Assembly: GCF_014174475.1 (NCBI RefSeq)
Contig: NZ_JACJUD010000001.1
Span: 248,001 to 312,000 of the forward strand
From: Aquipseudomonas ullengensis
GTDB taxonomy: Bacteria > Pseudomonadota > Gammaproteobacteria > Pseudomonadales > Pseudomonadaceae
Direction of reading: 5' to 3'
DNA length: 64,000 nucleotides
The notes under the pieces were generated by a model. It ran no database searches. It worked only from the letters and a program-made list of their open reading frames with translations, and was not told the origin of the DNA. The translations under genes and the position numbers were made by a program. This document shows, one piece after another, positions 10,343-18,954 of the stretch. How positions within the stretch are numbered: position 1 is the first letter of the stretch; each line of letters starts with the position of its first letter.

Positions 10343-10376
10343 ACCGGTGAATGCCCTGCACTCACCGGTTTTTTTA
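10343..10376 (+). terminator. Rho-independent terminator of the repeat-protein gene
   Basis: Stem ACCGGTGA/TCACCGGT (8 bp) with an 11-base loop, followed by a run of eight T. It lies 25 bp after the stop codon. Confidence 0.88.
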
Positions 10377-10405
10377 TGCCTGCAACATGCCGATCCGTTT
10401 ACGGA

Positions 10406-11491
10406 TCAGGCGACACTGGCTGGCGCATCGCCCGGCAAACGGTAAGTCCAGATCCGCCGCATCACCGTAGCGAACTGCGCCGGCAGGCTGCCGCAGTTGT
10501 AGACCTGGCCATAACGCGCCGCGATCTCGCGCACTTCGACGGACAACGCGGCATAGCGCCGCGCCGGCAGGTCGGGAAACAGGTGATGCTCGATCTGGTG
10601 GCTGAGGTTGCCGGTAAGGATGTGGAACAGCTTGCCACCACTGAGGTTGCTCGAGCCGCGCATCTGGCGCAGATACCAGCGGCCACGGCTCTCACCAACC
10701 ACCGACTCCTTGCTGAACACCGCCGCCTGTTCGGTGAAGTGACCACAGAAAATCACCGCGAAGGTCCACAGGTTGCGCAGCAGGTTGGCCAACCCATTGC
10801 CCGCCAGCACGGCCAGGGCATTGGCGCCGAACGGTAACGCCAACAGCGGGAAGAACAGATAGTCCTTGCACCACTGGCGCAACACCTTGGCATTGAACTG
10901 GCGGAGCAGCGGGCGCACTTCATCCTTGCTCAGCTTGCCCTTGTAAACCTTGTCCAGGCGCAGGTGCTGGATCGCCACCGAGTACTGGAACAGCAACGCC
11001 TGCAGCGTCACCCACAGTGGTTGCCAGCGGTAGAACGGCTTCCAGCGCTGTTCGGGAAACAGCCGCACCACGCCGTAGCCAACGTCGTCGTCCATGCCCA
11101 GCACATTGGTCCAGGTGTGGTGCACATGGTTGTGGGTGTGCCGCCAGAAATCGGCCGGCCCGGCGATATCCCACTCGTAGCTGCGCCCGGCGAATTCCGG
11201 GTCGTTCATCCAGTCGTACTGACCGTGGATGACGTTGTGCCCCAGCTCCATGTTCTCGAGGATCTTGCCCAGGCCCAGCAGCAGGCTGCCGAGCAGCCAA
11301 GTCGGCGGAAACCAGCCCAGCATCAGCAAGGCGCGGCCGCTCCAGCAACACAGCCGTACCGCGCTGCGGACCCGGCGGATGTAACGCGCATCGACGTCGC
11401 CGAGATCGGCCAGGGTGCGTTTGCGCAGGGCGTCCAGCTCGGCACCAAAGGCGTCCAGCTCGACAGGGGTCAACTCGCGATCATTGCGCAT
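10406..11491 (-). CDS. desB: Acyl-CoA delta-9 desaturase DesB
   Basis: 361 residues; a membrane di-iron fatty-acid desaturase. The three histidine clusters are present: GHNVIHG (about 84-90), HTHNHVHH (about 118-125) and HQIEHH (about 305-310). In P. aeruginosa DesB introduces a double bond into exogenous saturated acyl-CoAs and works with DesC. It lies 21 bp downstream of desC on the same strand, with desT divergent, the same arrangement as in PAO1. The ATG at 11491 has AGGA about 8 bases upstream. Confidence 0.93.
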   Translation of the reverse strand: MRNDRELTPVELDAFGAELDALRKRTLADLGDVDARYIRRVRSAVRLCCWSGRALLMLGWFPPTWLLGSLLLGLGKILENMELGHNVIHGQYDWMNDPEFAGRSYEWDIAGPADFWRHTHNHVHHTWTNVLGMDDDVGYGVVRLFPEQRWKPFYRWQPLWVTLQALLFQYSVAIQHLRLDKVYKGKLSKDEVRPLLRQFNAKVLRQWCKDYLFFPLLALPFGANALAVLAGNGLANLLRNLWTFAVIFCGHFTEQAAVFSKESVVGESRGRWYLRQMRGSSNLSGGKLFHILTGNLSHQIEHHLFPDLPARRYAALSVEVREIAARYGQVYNCGSLPAQFATVMRRIWTYRLPGDAPASVA

Positions 11492-11512
11492 GGCGGCATC
11501 CTGTAGGAGGAA

Positions 11513-12601
11513 TCAAAGGTCGATCTGCACATCGCCGTGGGGAGCGTTGATGCACAGGCGGATGGGTTGCCCCGGTTCGGCGAACAATGCGCCGCTGCGC
11601 AGGTCACGCACCGTGCCGGCCAGCAGGGTGCACGTGCAGCTGGCGCAGATGCCCTGGCGACAGCCGTGTGCCGGGCGCAGGCCCTGGGCTTCGGCTTGCT
11701 CGAGCAGGCTGCGGGCGTTGTCGCCCTGCATCGACTGGCGCGAACGGGTGAACTGCAACTGCACCGCACTGCCAGGTTCGATGCGCCGCGCCAGCGCGGT
11801 AAAGGCTTCCACCTGCAAGGGGCCGCGCCAATGCTCGCGCACCGAGTCGACGAAACCGGCGGAACCGCAGGCCAGCAGGCTGAAACCCTGCAGCCCGCCC
11901 AGGTGATCCGCACACAGACGGCCCGTCAGGGCGCCCGGAACCGCAGCCGATCCGGTCAGGGCCCAGCTCACCGTCAGGTTGGAGTGGCGCGCCATCAGTT
12001 GCTGCAGCTCAGCGACAAACGCGCACTGGCCGGACTCGCGCACGTAATGCAGCAACCGCACCGGCGCGCTGAAACCCTGCGCCAACGCCTCCCGCAGCAG
12101 GCCGATCAACGGTGTGATGCCGCTGCCCGCAGCCAGCAACGCCACGCCATCGGCCTGTTGCGGCCACTGCAGTTCGCCGCCGACGCTGCCCAGTTCCAGC
12201 AGGCTGCCCACGGCCAGGTGGTCGAGCAATCGGTTGGACAGCCGCCCGCCTGGTTGGCGCCGAATCGCCAGTTCGATACGGCCACCGGCACCCACGCGCA
12301 TCAGGCTATAGCTGCGGCTGTGGCGTACGCCATCCAGCACCATGAACAGCTGCACGTGCTGCCCCGCCTGCCAGCCACGCGCATTGCCATTGCAGCGCAG
12401 ACGCAGCGCCAGCATGTCGTCGCTTACCCAGTCGCGCCCCTCGACGCGGGCAAATACCCGGTTCAAGCGCCACGCCGGCTGCAGCCAGGCCAGCACGGCA
12501 TCGACCTCAGACTCGCGCAGCCAGTGGCGCGCCACCAGCCAGCGCAGCGGCTCCAGCATGCGAGCGGTGACACACACCCATGAGAACGGAAGGAGGGTCA
12601 T
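11513..12601 (-). CDS. desC: DesC-type oxidoreductase: flavin reductase fused to a 2Fe-2S ferredoxin domain
   Basis: 362 residues. An FAD-binding domain (about 35-130, with HSRSYSL), an NAD(P)-binding domain (AAGSGITPLIGLLREAL) and a C-terminal plant-type ferredoxin domain with CRQGICASC plus a distal Cys (RLCIN). It should pass electrons from NAD(P)H to DesB. I placed the start at the ATG at 12601, with GGAG upstream; a second in-frame ATG at 12559 (MLEPLRW) would give a less crowded promoter and cannot be excluded. Two DesT-type operators lie directly upstream. Confidence 0.9.
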   Translation of the reverse strand: MTLLPFSWVCVTARMLEPLRWLVARHWLRESEVDAVLAWLQPAWRLNRVFARVEGRDWVSDDMLALRLRCNGNARGWQAGQHVQLFMVLDGVRHSRSYSLMRVGAGGRIELAIRRQPGGRLSNRLLDHLAVGSLLELGSVGGELQWPQQADGVALLAAGSGITPLIGLLREALAQGFSAPVRLLHYVRESGQCAFVAELQQLMARHSNLTVSWALTGSAAVPGALTGRLCADHLGGLQGFSLLACGSAGFVDSVREHWRGPLQVEAFTALARRIEPGSAVQLQFTRSRQSMQGDNARSLLEQAEAQGLRPAHGCRQGICASCTCTLLAGTVRDLRSGALFAEPGQPIRLCINAPHGDVQIDL

Positions 12602-12611
12602 GGCGAACTCC

Positions 12612-12629
12612 AGTGAACACTTGTACACA
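12612..12629. promoter_or_regulatory. Candidate DesT operator 1
   Basis: AGTGAACACTTGTACACA is an imperfect palindrome 11 bp upstream of the desC start. It matches operator 2 (12653-12670) at most positions; the two starts are 41 bp apart, about four helical turns, placing them on the same face of the DNA. Confidence 0.72.
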
Positions 12630-12652
12630 AAAATGGCAGACGAATTCATTCC

Positions 12653-12670
12653 AGTCAACACTCGTACACT
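12653..12670. promoter_or_regulatory. Candidate DesT operator 2
   Basis: AGTCAACACTCGTACACT, two inverted AGTSWAC half-sites around a 4-bp centre, in the desC-desT intergenic region. With operator 1 it would allow DesT to control both divergent transcripts. Confidence 0.72.
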
Positions 12671-12750
12671 GAAATGGCGGTTCGACGCCTGCGAAGCGCA
12701 TTTGTTAGAGTGCGCCGCACACCCGCACCAGGCTGGAACCCCGAGAGCTC

Positions 12751-13386
12751 ATGTCGCCACGCGCCGAACAGAAACAGCAGACCCGTCAGGCCCTGATGGA
12801 CGCCGCACGCGAGCTGATGGACAGCAACCGCGGCTTCGACAGCCTCAGCCTGCGCGAAGTCAGCCGCGCCGCCGGCATCGTGCCGACCGGTTTCTACCGG
12901 CACTTCCCCGACATGGATGAGCTGGGCCTGGCCCTGGTGACCGAAGTCGGCGAGACCTTCCGCGACACCATCCGCGTGGTGCGCCACAACGAGTTCGAGC
13001 TGGGCGGCGTGATCGACGCCTCGGTACACATCTTCCTCGGCGCCGTCGCGGCCAACCGCTCGCAGTTCCTCTTCCTCGCTCGCGAGCAGTACGGCGGCTC
13101 GCTGCCGGTGCGCCAGGCCCTGGTCGGCCTGCGCGAGAGCATCGCCGCCGACCTAGTCGACGACCTGGCCCTGATGCCCAAGCTGCAGCACCTCGACACC
13201 CCCGCCAAGGCGGTGCTCGCCGACATGGTGGTGAAGACCGTGTTCGCCACCCTGCCCGAGCTGATCGACCCACCGGCCGCTTCACTGCCCGCGCACCTCA
13301 CCCCCGAAGCCAAGATGATCCAGCAGCTGCGCTTCATCTTTATCGGCGCCAAGCACTGGCGCGGCCTGGGACGCGGCGACGAGTAA
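12751..13386 (+). CDS. desT: TetR-family repressor DesT
   Basis: 211 residues. N-terminal TetR helix-turn-helix at about residues 25-60 (LREVSRAAGIVPTGFYRHFPDMDEL). DesT represses desCB and senses the ratio of unsaturated to saturated acyl-CoA through its C-terminal domain. It is divergent from desC with 149 bp between the starts, containing two matching palindromes. The identification rests on the conserved desB-desC-desT-ure gene order and family match. Confidence 0.92.
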   Translation: MSPRAEQKQQTRQALMDAARELMDSNRGFDSLSLREVSRAAGIVPTGFYRHFPDMDELGLALVTEVGETFRDTIRVVRHNEFELGGVIDASVHIFLGAVAANRSQFLFLAREQYGGSLPVRQALVGLRESIAADLVDDLALMPKLQHLDTPAKAVLADMVVKTVFATLPELIDPPAASLPAHLTPEAKMIQQLRFIFIGAKHWRGLGRGDE

Positions 13387-13481
13387 GCGCTTCCGCGCCC
13401 GCTGCGGCTCATTGGCGGGGAACACTGCGCTGATCCTGCATCGCTCCGCAAGCAGCCGGAGCAACCCACGCCAGACAGACC

Positions 13482-13527
13482 GCACCAAATTCGCCCAGAC
13501 AAAGCCATCGCGCACCAATATCGGTCA
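13482..13527 (+). promoter_or_regulatory. Possible NtrC binding sites upstream of ureE
   Basis: Two GCACCA-led sequences, 13482-13496 (GCACCAAATTCGCCC) and 13512-13527 (GCACCAATATCGGTCA), start exactly 30 bp apart. Each fits the left half of the NtrC consensus well and the right half poorly. They lie 70-110 bp upstream of a sigma-54 promoter, the usual activator distance. Confidence 0.45.
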
Positions 13528-13581
13528 GCGAATAGCCCTGTAATCAGGCAGCACCGCCCGAGCCCGGGACTTCACCCGCTT

Positions 13582-13597
13582 TGGCAAGCCCCTTGCT
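13582..13597 (+). promoter_or_regulatory. Sigma-54 (RpoN) promoter of ureEFG-hupE
   Basis: TGGCAAG-CCCC-TTGCT, with GG and GC separated by exactly 10 bases as required at -24/-12. Transcription would start near 13609, 25 bp before the ureE ATG. Nitrogen-responsive control fits a urease maturation operon. Confidence 0.75.
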
Positions 13598-13633
13598 CTA
13601 GCTCCAGCACTATTCTTTGGCTGGAAGCTTTAC

Positions 13634-14134
13634 ATGCTGGTGATCCACCACCGCCTCGAATCCCAGGCCCATTGGGATGAAGAGCTGCACCTGACCCACG
13701 AAGCCCGCAGCAAGAGCCGCTTGCGCTGCTTCAGTGCGGCCGGCGAAGACGTCGGCCTGTTCCTCGAGCGTGGCCAGTCGCCGCTCAGCGACGGCGACTT
13801 CCTGCGCGCCGAGGACGGTCGCATCGTGCGTGTCTGCGCGCGCCCGGAAGCCCTGCTGCACGTCACCTGCGCCAACAATTTCGAACTGACCCGCGCCGCC
13901 TACCACCTGGGCAATCGCCACGTTGCCCTGCAACTGGGCGACGGCTGGCTACGCCTGCTCGACGACTATGTGCTCAAAGCCATGCTCGACCAGCTCGGCG
14001 CCAACACCTGCGTGATCGAGGCGCCTTTCCAGCCCGAGCACGGTGCCTACGGCGGCGGTCATCACCACTCCCATGCCGGCGATGCCGAATTCAGCTACGC
14101 ACCGCGCCTGCACCAGTTTGGCGTGCGCCTGTGA
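13634..14134 (+). CDS. ureE: Urease accessory nickel chaperone UreE
   Basis: 166 residues. Peptide-binding N-terminal domain (1-75) and metal-binding C-terminal domain with NRHVALQ (about 95-101) and a His-rich loop GGGHHHSHAGDAEFSYAP. UreE delivers Ni2+ to the UreG/UreF/UreD-urease complex. The His-rich segment is shorter than the tail of Klebsiella UreE. ureF overlaps its stop by 4 bases, and a sigma-54 promoter lies just upstream. The structural genes ureABC and ureD are not in this window. Confidence 0.95.
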   Translation: MLVIHHRLESQAHWDEELHLTHEARSKSRLRCFSAAGEDVGLFLERGQSPLSDGDFLRAEDGRIVRVCARPEALLHVTCANNFELTRAAYHLGNRHVALQLGDGWLRLLDDYVLKAMLDQLGANTCVIEAPFQPEHGAYGGGHHHSHAGDAEFSYAPRLHQFGVRL

Positions 14135-14802
14135 ACAAGGCCTGGGCCCTGTTACGCCTGGCCAGCCCGCAACTGCCAATCGGTGGTTACAGCTATTCGC
14201 AAGGGTTGGAAATGGCGGTCGAGCAAGGCCTGGTCAGCGATCAGGACAGCGCCCAGCGCTGGATCAACGATCAACTGCTACTCAACCTCGCGCGCTTCGA
14301 AGCGCCGCTGCTGCTGGCCCACTGCACCGCCGCGGCCAACGCCGACTGGCTGCGCCTGGGCGAGCTGGCCGGCGAGCACCGCGCCAGCCGCGAAACCCGT
14401 GAGCTGGCACTGGAAAGCCGGCAGATGGGCTATTCGCTCAAGCAGTTGCTGGATGGTTTGCCGGAGCTGGATACAGCGGCCCGCTCGCTGCTCCAGCAGC
14501 ATGAACCCTGCCTCGCCCTGGCCTGGGCGCTAGCCGCACGCGCCTGGCAGATCAGCCCGAGCGACGCGCTGGCCGCCTGGCTCTGGGGCTGGCTGGAAAA
14601 CCAGCTGGCAGTGCTGATGAAAACCCTGCCGCTCGGCCAGCAAGCCGCGCAGCGCCTGACCTCGCAGCTGCTGCCCGTACTCGAACAGGCACAGCGCCAG
14701 GCCAGCGAACTCGAACCCGCTCACTGGGGCAGCGCCGCGTTTGGCCTGGCCCTGGCGAGCATGGCGCACGAGCGCCAGTACAGCCGTCTATTCCGCTCTT
14801 GA
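14131..14802 (+). CDS. ureF: Urease accessory protein UreF
   Basis: 223 residues, all-helical UreF family. The N-terminal [20 protein letters not shown] is the family hallmark. UreF binds the UreD-urease complex and gates the GTPase UreG. It starts with GTG overlapping the ureE stop (GTGA) and is followed after 13 bp by ureG, so the three are one translationally linked unit. Confidence 0.95.
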   Translation: MNKAWALLRLASPQLPIGGYSYSQGLEMAVEQGLVSDQDSAQRWINDQLLLNLARFEAPLLLAHCTAAANADWLRLGELAGEHRASRETRELALESRQMGYSLKQLLDGLPELDTAARSLLQQHEPCLALAWALAARAWQISPSDALAAWLWGWLENQLAVLMKTLPLGQQAAQRLTSQLLPVLEQAQRQASELEPAHWGSAAFGLALASMAHERQYSRLFRS

Positions 14803-14815
14803 TAAGGAAGCACAC

Positions 14816-15430
<615 letters not shown>

Positions 15431-15450
15431 GTCCTCGCAAGGAGCCCACC

Positions 15451-16023
15451 ATGAATCTGCGTAAAAGCCTCTTTACCCTCGCCCTGTTCCTCACTCCCGC
15501 CGTGGCCTTCGCCCACCCCGGCCATGGCGACTCCGGCCTGATGGCCGGCCTGGCGCACCCAGTGTTCGGCCTCGACCACCTGCTGGCGATGCTCGCCGTC
15601 GGCCTGTGGGCCGCCCAGCAAAGCGGCGCGGCACGCTGGGCGCTGCCGCTGACCTTCGTCGGCAGCATGCTGTTCGGGGGCCTGCTCGGTTTCGGCGGCC
15701 TGCAGATCCCGCTGATGGAAACCGGTATCGCCGCCTCGGTGCTGGCCTTCGGCCTGCTGGTCGCGGTCGCCGCGCGCCTGCCGATGATCGTTGCGCTCGG
15801 CCTCACCGCCCTGTTCGCCCTGACTCACGGCGTCGCCCACGGCCTGGAACTGCCGGCGCTGGCCAGCCCTTGGGGCTACGCCGCCGGTTTCGTCGCCGCC
15901 ACCGCCACGCTGCATGCGTTCGGCTATGCCCTGGTGCGTTTCCTGCCACAAGCCGCTGCACCCCTGGTGCGCCTGGCAGGCGCGGCATCGGCAGGTGCCG
16001 GGGTGTGGTTGCTGGCGAGCTGA
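15451..16023 (+). CDS. hupE: HupE/UreJ nickel/cobalt permease
   Basis: 190 residues, with signal-like N-terminus ending in AFAHPGHGD and five further hydrophobic segments. The motifs HPGHGD and HPVFGLDHLLAMLAVG are the HupE/UreJ signature and supply metal-liganding histidines. It probably imports Ni2+ for the urease encoded elsewhere. AAGGAG lies 7 bases before the ATG; the gene is 20 bp after ureG and closes the operon. Confidence 0.9.
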   Translation: MNLRKSLFTLALFLTPAVAFAHPGHGDSGLMAGLAHPVFGLDHLLAMLAVGLWAAQQSGAARWALPLTFVGSMLFGGLLGFGGLQIPLMETGIAASVLAFGLLVAVAARLPMIVALGLTALFALTHGVAHGLELPALASPWGYAAGFVAATATLHAFGYALVRFLPQAAAPLVRLAGAASAGAGVWLLAS

Positions 16024-16166
16024 AGCTGCCGGAATGCCTGGTCCCGGGCGGCAGCGTAGTGCGGCCGCACCGGAATGCACGCCTATCGGGCTGATCGAGA
16101 CAATCTACCGGCCAGGCACCTCATCCACGCCTAGGATGAGCCTGAACCCCATCAGGAGAAGCCGCC

Positions 16167-16256
16167 ATGCCGTTCAACAGTTTTCTGCGCAGCCTGCTCG
16201 CGGCCTATGCCGCGGGCGCCAGTGGCAACTGCCCCGACGAACACGCGCTGATTTGA
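16167..16256 (+). CDS. Putative 29-residue small protein
   Basis: ATG at 16167 with AGGAG 8 bases upstream; stop TGA at 16254. The product starts [20 protein letters not shown] and ends NCPDEHALI: a short amphipathic/hydrophobic helix followed by a polar tail with one Cys. No larger gene fits this 288-bp gap. The ribosome site is as good as those of neighbouring genes, but coding status is unproven and I do not recognise a family. Confidence 0.5.
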   Translation: MPFNSFLRSLLAAYAAGASGNCPDEHALI

Positions 16257-16311
16257 AGCAGGCCCGGGCCGGCGCTACCCTGTGGCACCCAATTGCCCAG
16301 TGGAGCCCTGC

Positions 16312-16899
16312 ATGAGTCTCACGTCCGTCTGCGTTTTCTGCGGTGCCAGCACCGGCAACAATCCGCTGTACCGCGAAGCCGCCGCAACACTCGGCCGCAC
16401 CCTCGCCGAACGCGGCCTGACCCTGGTCTATGGCGGTGGCGCCGTAGGCTTGATGGGGGTGGTGGCGGATGCCGCTATCGCCGCGGGCGGCCAGGTGATC
16501 GGCATCATCCCGCAGAGCCTGGAACGCGCGGAGATCGGCCACAAGGGCCTGACGCGCCTGGAAGTGGTGGACGGCATGCACGCACGCAAGGCGCGCATGG
16601 CCGAACTGGCCGACGCCTTCATCGCCCTGCCCGGCGGCCTCGGTACCCTGGAAGAATTGTTTGAAGTGTGGACCTGGGGCCAGCTTGGCTACCACGGCAA
16701 GCCGCTCGGCCTGCTCGACGTGAACGGTTTCTACCAGCAGCTCAGTGGCTTTCTCGACCACCTGGTGGGCGAGGGCTTCGTCCGCCCGCCACACCGCGGC
16801 ATGCTCCAGCGCAGCGAATCAGCCGGCGAATTGCTCGACCAGCTGAACGCCTGGAAACCCGAGGTCGCGCCCAAGTGGGCGGAGAGTTCGCCCACCTGA
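16312..16899 (+). CDS. LOG-family nucleotide 5'-monophosphate phosphoribohydrolase (TIGR00730)
   Basis: 195 residues, normal for the family. The signatures [22 protein letters not shown] and the catalytic [16 protein letters not shown] are present. Such enzymes cleave the N-glycosidic bond of (cytokinin-type) nucleoside monophosphates. The ATG at 16312 has GGAG 6 bases upstream. It is a stand-alone gene, convergent with the MscS-family gene 12 bp away. Confidence 0.9.
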   Translation: MSLTSVCVFCGASTGNNPLYREAAATLGRTLAERGLTLVYGGGAVGLMGVVADAAIAAGGQVIGIIPQSLERAEIGHKGLTRLEVVDGMHARKARMAELADAFIALPGGLGTLEELFEVWTWGQLGYHGKPLGLLDVNGFYQQLSGFLDHLVGEGFVRPPHRGMLQRSESAGELLDQLNAWKPEVAPKWAESSPT

Positions 16900-16911
16900 G
16901 CCGGCCGCCGA

Positions 16912-17766
16912 TCAGTTGCCGGAGACCTGCTGCACGATCACCGTCTGTGCTGGCATCGGCGCCGGGAAGCCGCCTTCACCGAGGGCATCCTTGATCACCT
17001 TGTTGGTGTCGAAGTAGACCTGCCAGTAATGGTCCGTGTGGCAGTACGGGCGCACGGCCAGTACCGGGCCAACCAGGTTGAAGTCGAGGATTTCCACATC
17101 CACCGCCGGCTCTGCCAACACGTTGTCGACCGCCGCGATGCGCTGCTTGAGCAGGGCTACCGCCGCTTTCCAGTCCGCCGCACCGGAAAGCTGGGCCTGC
17201 AGGTCGACCCGGCGGAAGGCGTTGTGCGAGTAGTTCTGGATGTTGTCGCTGAATATCTTGTTGTTGCCCACCAGGGTCAACACGTTGTCCGGGGTATTCA
17301 GCGCCGTCACGAACAGGCCGATCTCGGTGACCGTGCCGGTCACACCGCCCGCACAGATGAAGTCACCGACCTTGAACGGCCGCAGCACGATGATGAAACC
17401 ACCCGCCGCCAGGTTGGCCAGCAACCCCGACCAGGCCATGCCGATGGCCAGGCCGACCGCGGCGATCAGCGCGGCAAAGGTGGTGGTCTGCACGCCGAAG
17501 TAACCGAGGATGCCGATCACCAGCAGGATATTCAGGGTCACCGTGATGAAGTTGCCGACATAGCGCAGCACGGTGGGGTCGACCTTCTGGCGGCCCAGGG
17601 CCTTCTGCACCAGGCCGACGGCAAAGCCGATCAGCCAGCGCCCGACCACCCAGAACGCGATGGCCGCGAGAATCTTCACGGCAAAGGCAGCGCCGTAGGT
17701 AGTGACCAGTTCCAGCAACTGATTGGCTTTGGCGGTACCGACGTTAATCAGTGTTTCTTCTTCCAT
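16912..17766 (-). CDS. Small MscS-family mechanosensitive channel
   Basis: 284 residues with three membrane helices and a C-terminal cytoplasmic vestibule, similar in size to E. coli MscS (286). The pore helix region GLAIGMAWSGLLANLAAGGFIIVL and following RPFKVGDFI correspond to TM3 and the beta-domain start. It would release solutes upon hypo-osmotic shock. Both flanking genes are on the opposite strand, so it is monocistronic. Confidence 0.9.
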   Translation of the reverse strand: MEEETLINVGTAKANQLLELVTTYGAAFAVKILAAIAFWVVGRWLIGFAVGLVQKALGRQKVDPTVLRYVGNFITVTLNILLVIGILGYFGVQTTTFAALIAAVGLAIGMAWSGLLANLAAGGFIIVLRPFKVGDFICAGGVTGTVTEIGLFVTALNTPDNVLTLVGNNKIFSDNIQNYSHNAFRRVDLQAQLSGAADWKAAVALLKQRIAAVDNVLAEPAVDVEILDFNLVGPVLAVRPYCHTDHYWQVYFDTNKVIKDALGEGGFPAPMPAQTVIVQQVSGN

Positions 17767-17910
17767 GACGCATTACCTGATAGGAGTGGGGACTCGGAAA
17801 CGCTAGCACGCCTGGCGCCAGCATTCGATGAACTGCTCTGGAATACTGTGTAGAGCAAGGCACATGGCCATCGTATACACTGCAAACGCACCCCTGCCGC
17901 GACTCCGCCG

Positions 17911-18954
17911 ATGCCGTATCTTCGTCCGCTGCGCCTGTTTCTTTGCCTGCTGAGTCTGCTGCCGGCGCTTGCCCTGGCTGAGCGCCAACCCCTGCGCATC
18001 CTTGCCTGGCCCGGCTATGCCGATAGCGATCTGGTGGCCGAATTCGAGCAGCGCCAGCAGGTAAAAGTCGAAGTCACACTGGTCGGCAGCGACGACGTCA
18101 TGCGTGCCAAACTGGCCGCCAACCAGGGCGGCGATTACGACGTGATCGCCGCCAATACCGCAGAGATCGAGCACTACATCAGCCAAAAGTTGCTCCAGCC
18201 ACTGCAACCGGCCCGCATCGGCAATACCACCCGCCAGCTCTGGCGCTTTCGCGACTACCCGAAAATCCCCGGCATCACCCACGCCGGCCAGGTCTATGCG
18301 ATCCCCTATACCTACTCGGAAATGGGCCTGATCTACGACCGCCAGCAGTTCAAGCAGCCGCCCGACTCCATCACCAGCCTGTGGGACCCGCAACTGCACG
18401 GCCGCGTGCTGGCCTTCAACACCAGCAGCCACAACTTCGCCATCGCCAGCCAGGCACGTGGCCGCGACCCGTTCCATATCAGCGACGACGGGTTTGCGCC
18501 GGTGACCGAGCAGCTGGTCGCCCTGCGCCGCAATGTGCTGGCCTTCTATTCCCTGCCGGAAGAAGCCGCCAACCTGTTCCTCGAACACAAGGCCGCACTG
18601 CTGTTCGCCAACTACGGACGCCAGCAGCTCAAGCAGTTGCAGGACGGCGGCGCCGATGTTGGCTACGTGATCCCCCGTGAAGGTGCCCTGGCCTGGCTCG
18701 ACTGCTGGGCGATCAGCAGCGGCGCGCGCGACCCGAAGCTGGCTGAAGCGTGGATCGACTTCACCCTGGAGCCGCGCATCAGCCACGCCCTGACCGAGCG
18801 CCAGGGCCTGTCCAACACCCTCGAAGAACCCGCCGAAGTCGACCGCTCGGCCCGCTTGATCTGGCTACGCCCGGTGGAAGACGCCGCGCGCCGCGCGCGC
18901 CTGTGGCAGCGCATCATCTCCGGCGAGCGCCCGCCGCTGGAGGAGACGCCATGA
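17911..18954 (+). CDS. PotD-like periplasmic polyamine-type binding protein, coupled to a diguanylate cyclase
   Basis: 347 residues. Signal peptide (residues 1-24, ending ALALAE) followed by a type II extracellular solute-binding fold: PLRILAWPGYADSDLVAEFE, then IPYTYSEMGLIYDR and a C-terminal region AWLDCWAISSGARDP typical of spermidine/putrescine binding proteins. No permease or ATPase gene is adjacent. Instead its stop overlaps the start of a membrane-bound GGDEF protein (ATGA). By analogy with Vibrio cholerae NspS-MbaA the protein may act as a ligand sensor rather than a transporter part; that role is inference. Confidence 0.85.
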   Translation: MPYLRPLRLFLCLLSLLPALALAERQPLRILAWPGYADSDLVAEFEQRQQVKVEVTLVGSDDVMRAKLAANQGGDYDVIAANTAEIEHYISQKLLQPLQPARIGNTTRQLWRFRDYPKIPGITHAGQVYAIPYTYSEMGLIYDRQQFKQPPDSITSLWDPQLHGRVLAFNTSSHNFAIASQARGRDPFHISDDGFAPVTEQLVALRRNVLAFYSLPEEAANLFLEHKAALLFANYGRQQLKQLQDGGADVGYVIPREGALAWLDCWAISSGARDPKLAEAWIDFTLEPRISHALTERQGLSNTLEEPAEVDRSARLIWLRPVEDAARRARLWQRIISGERPPLEETP

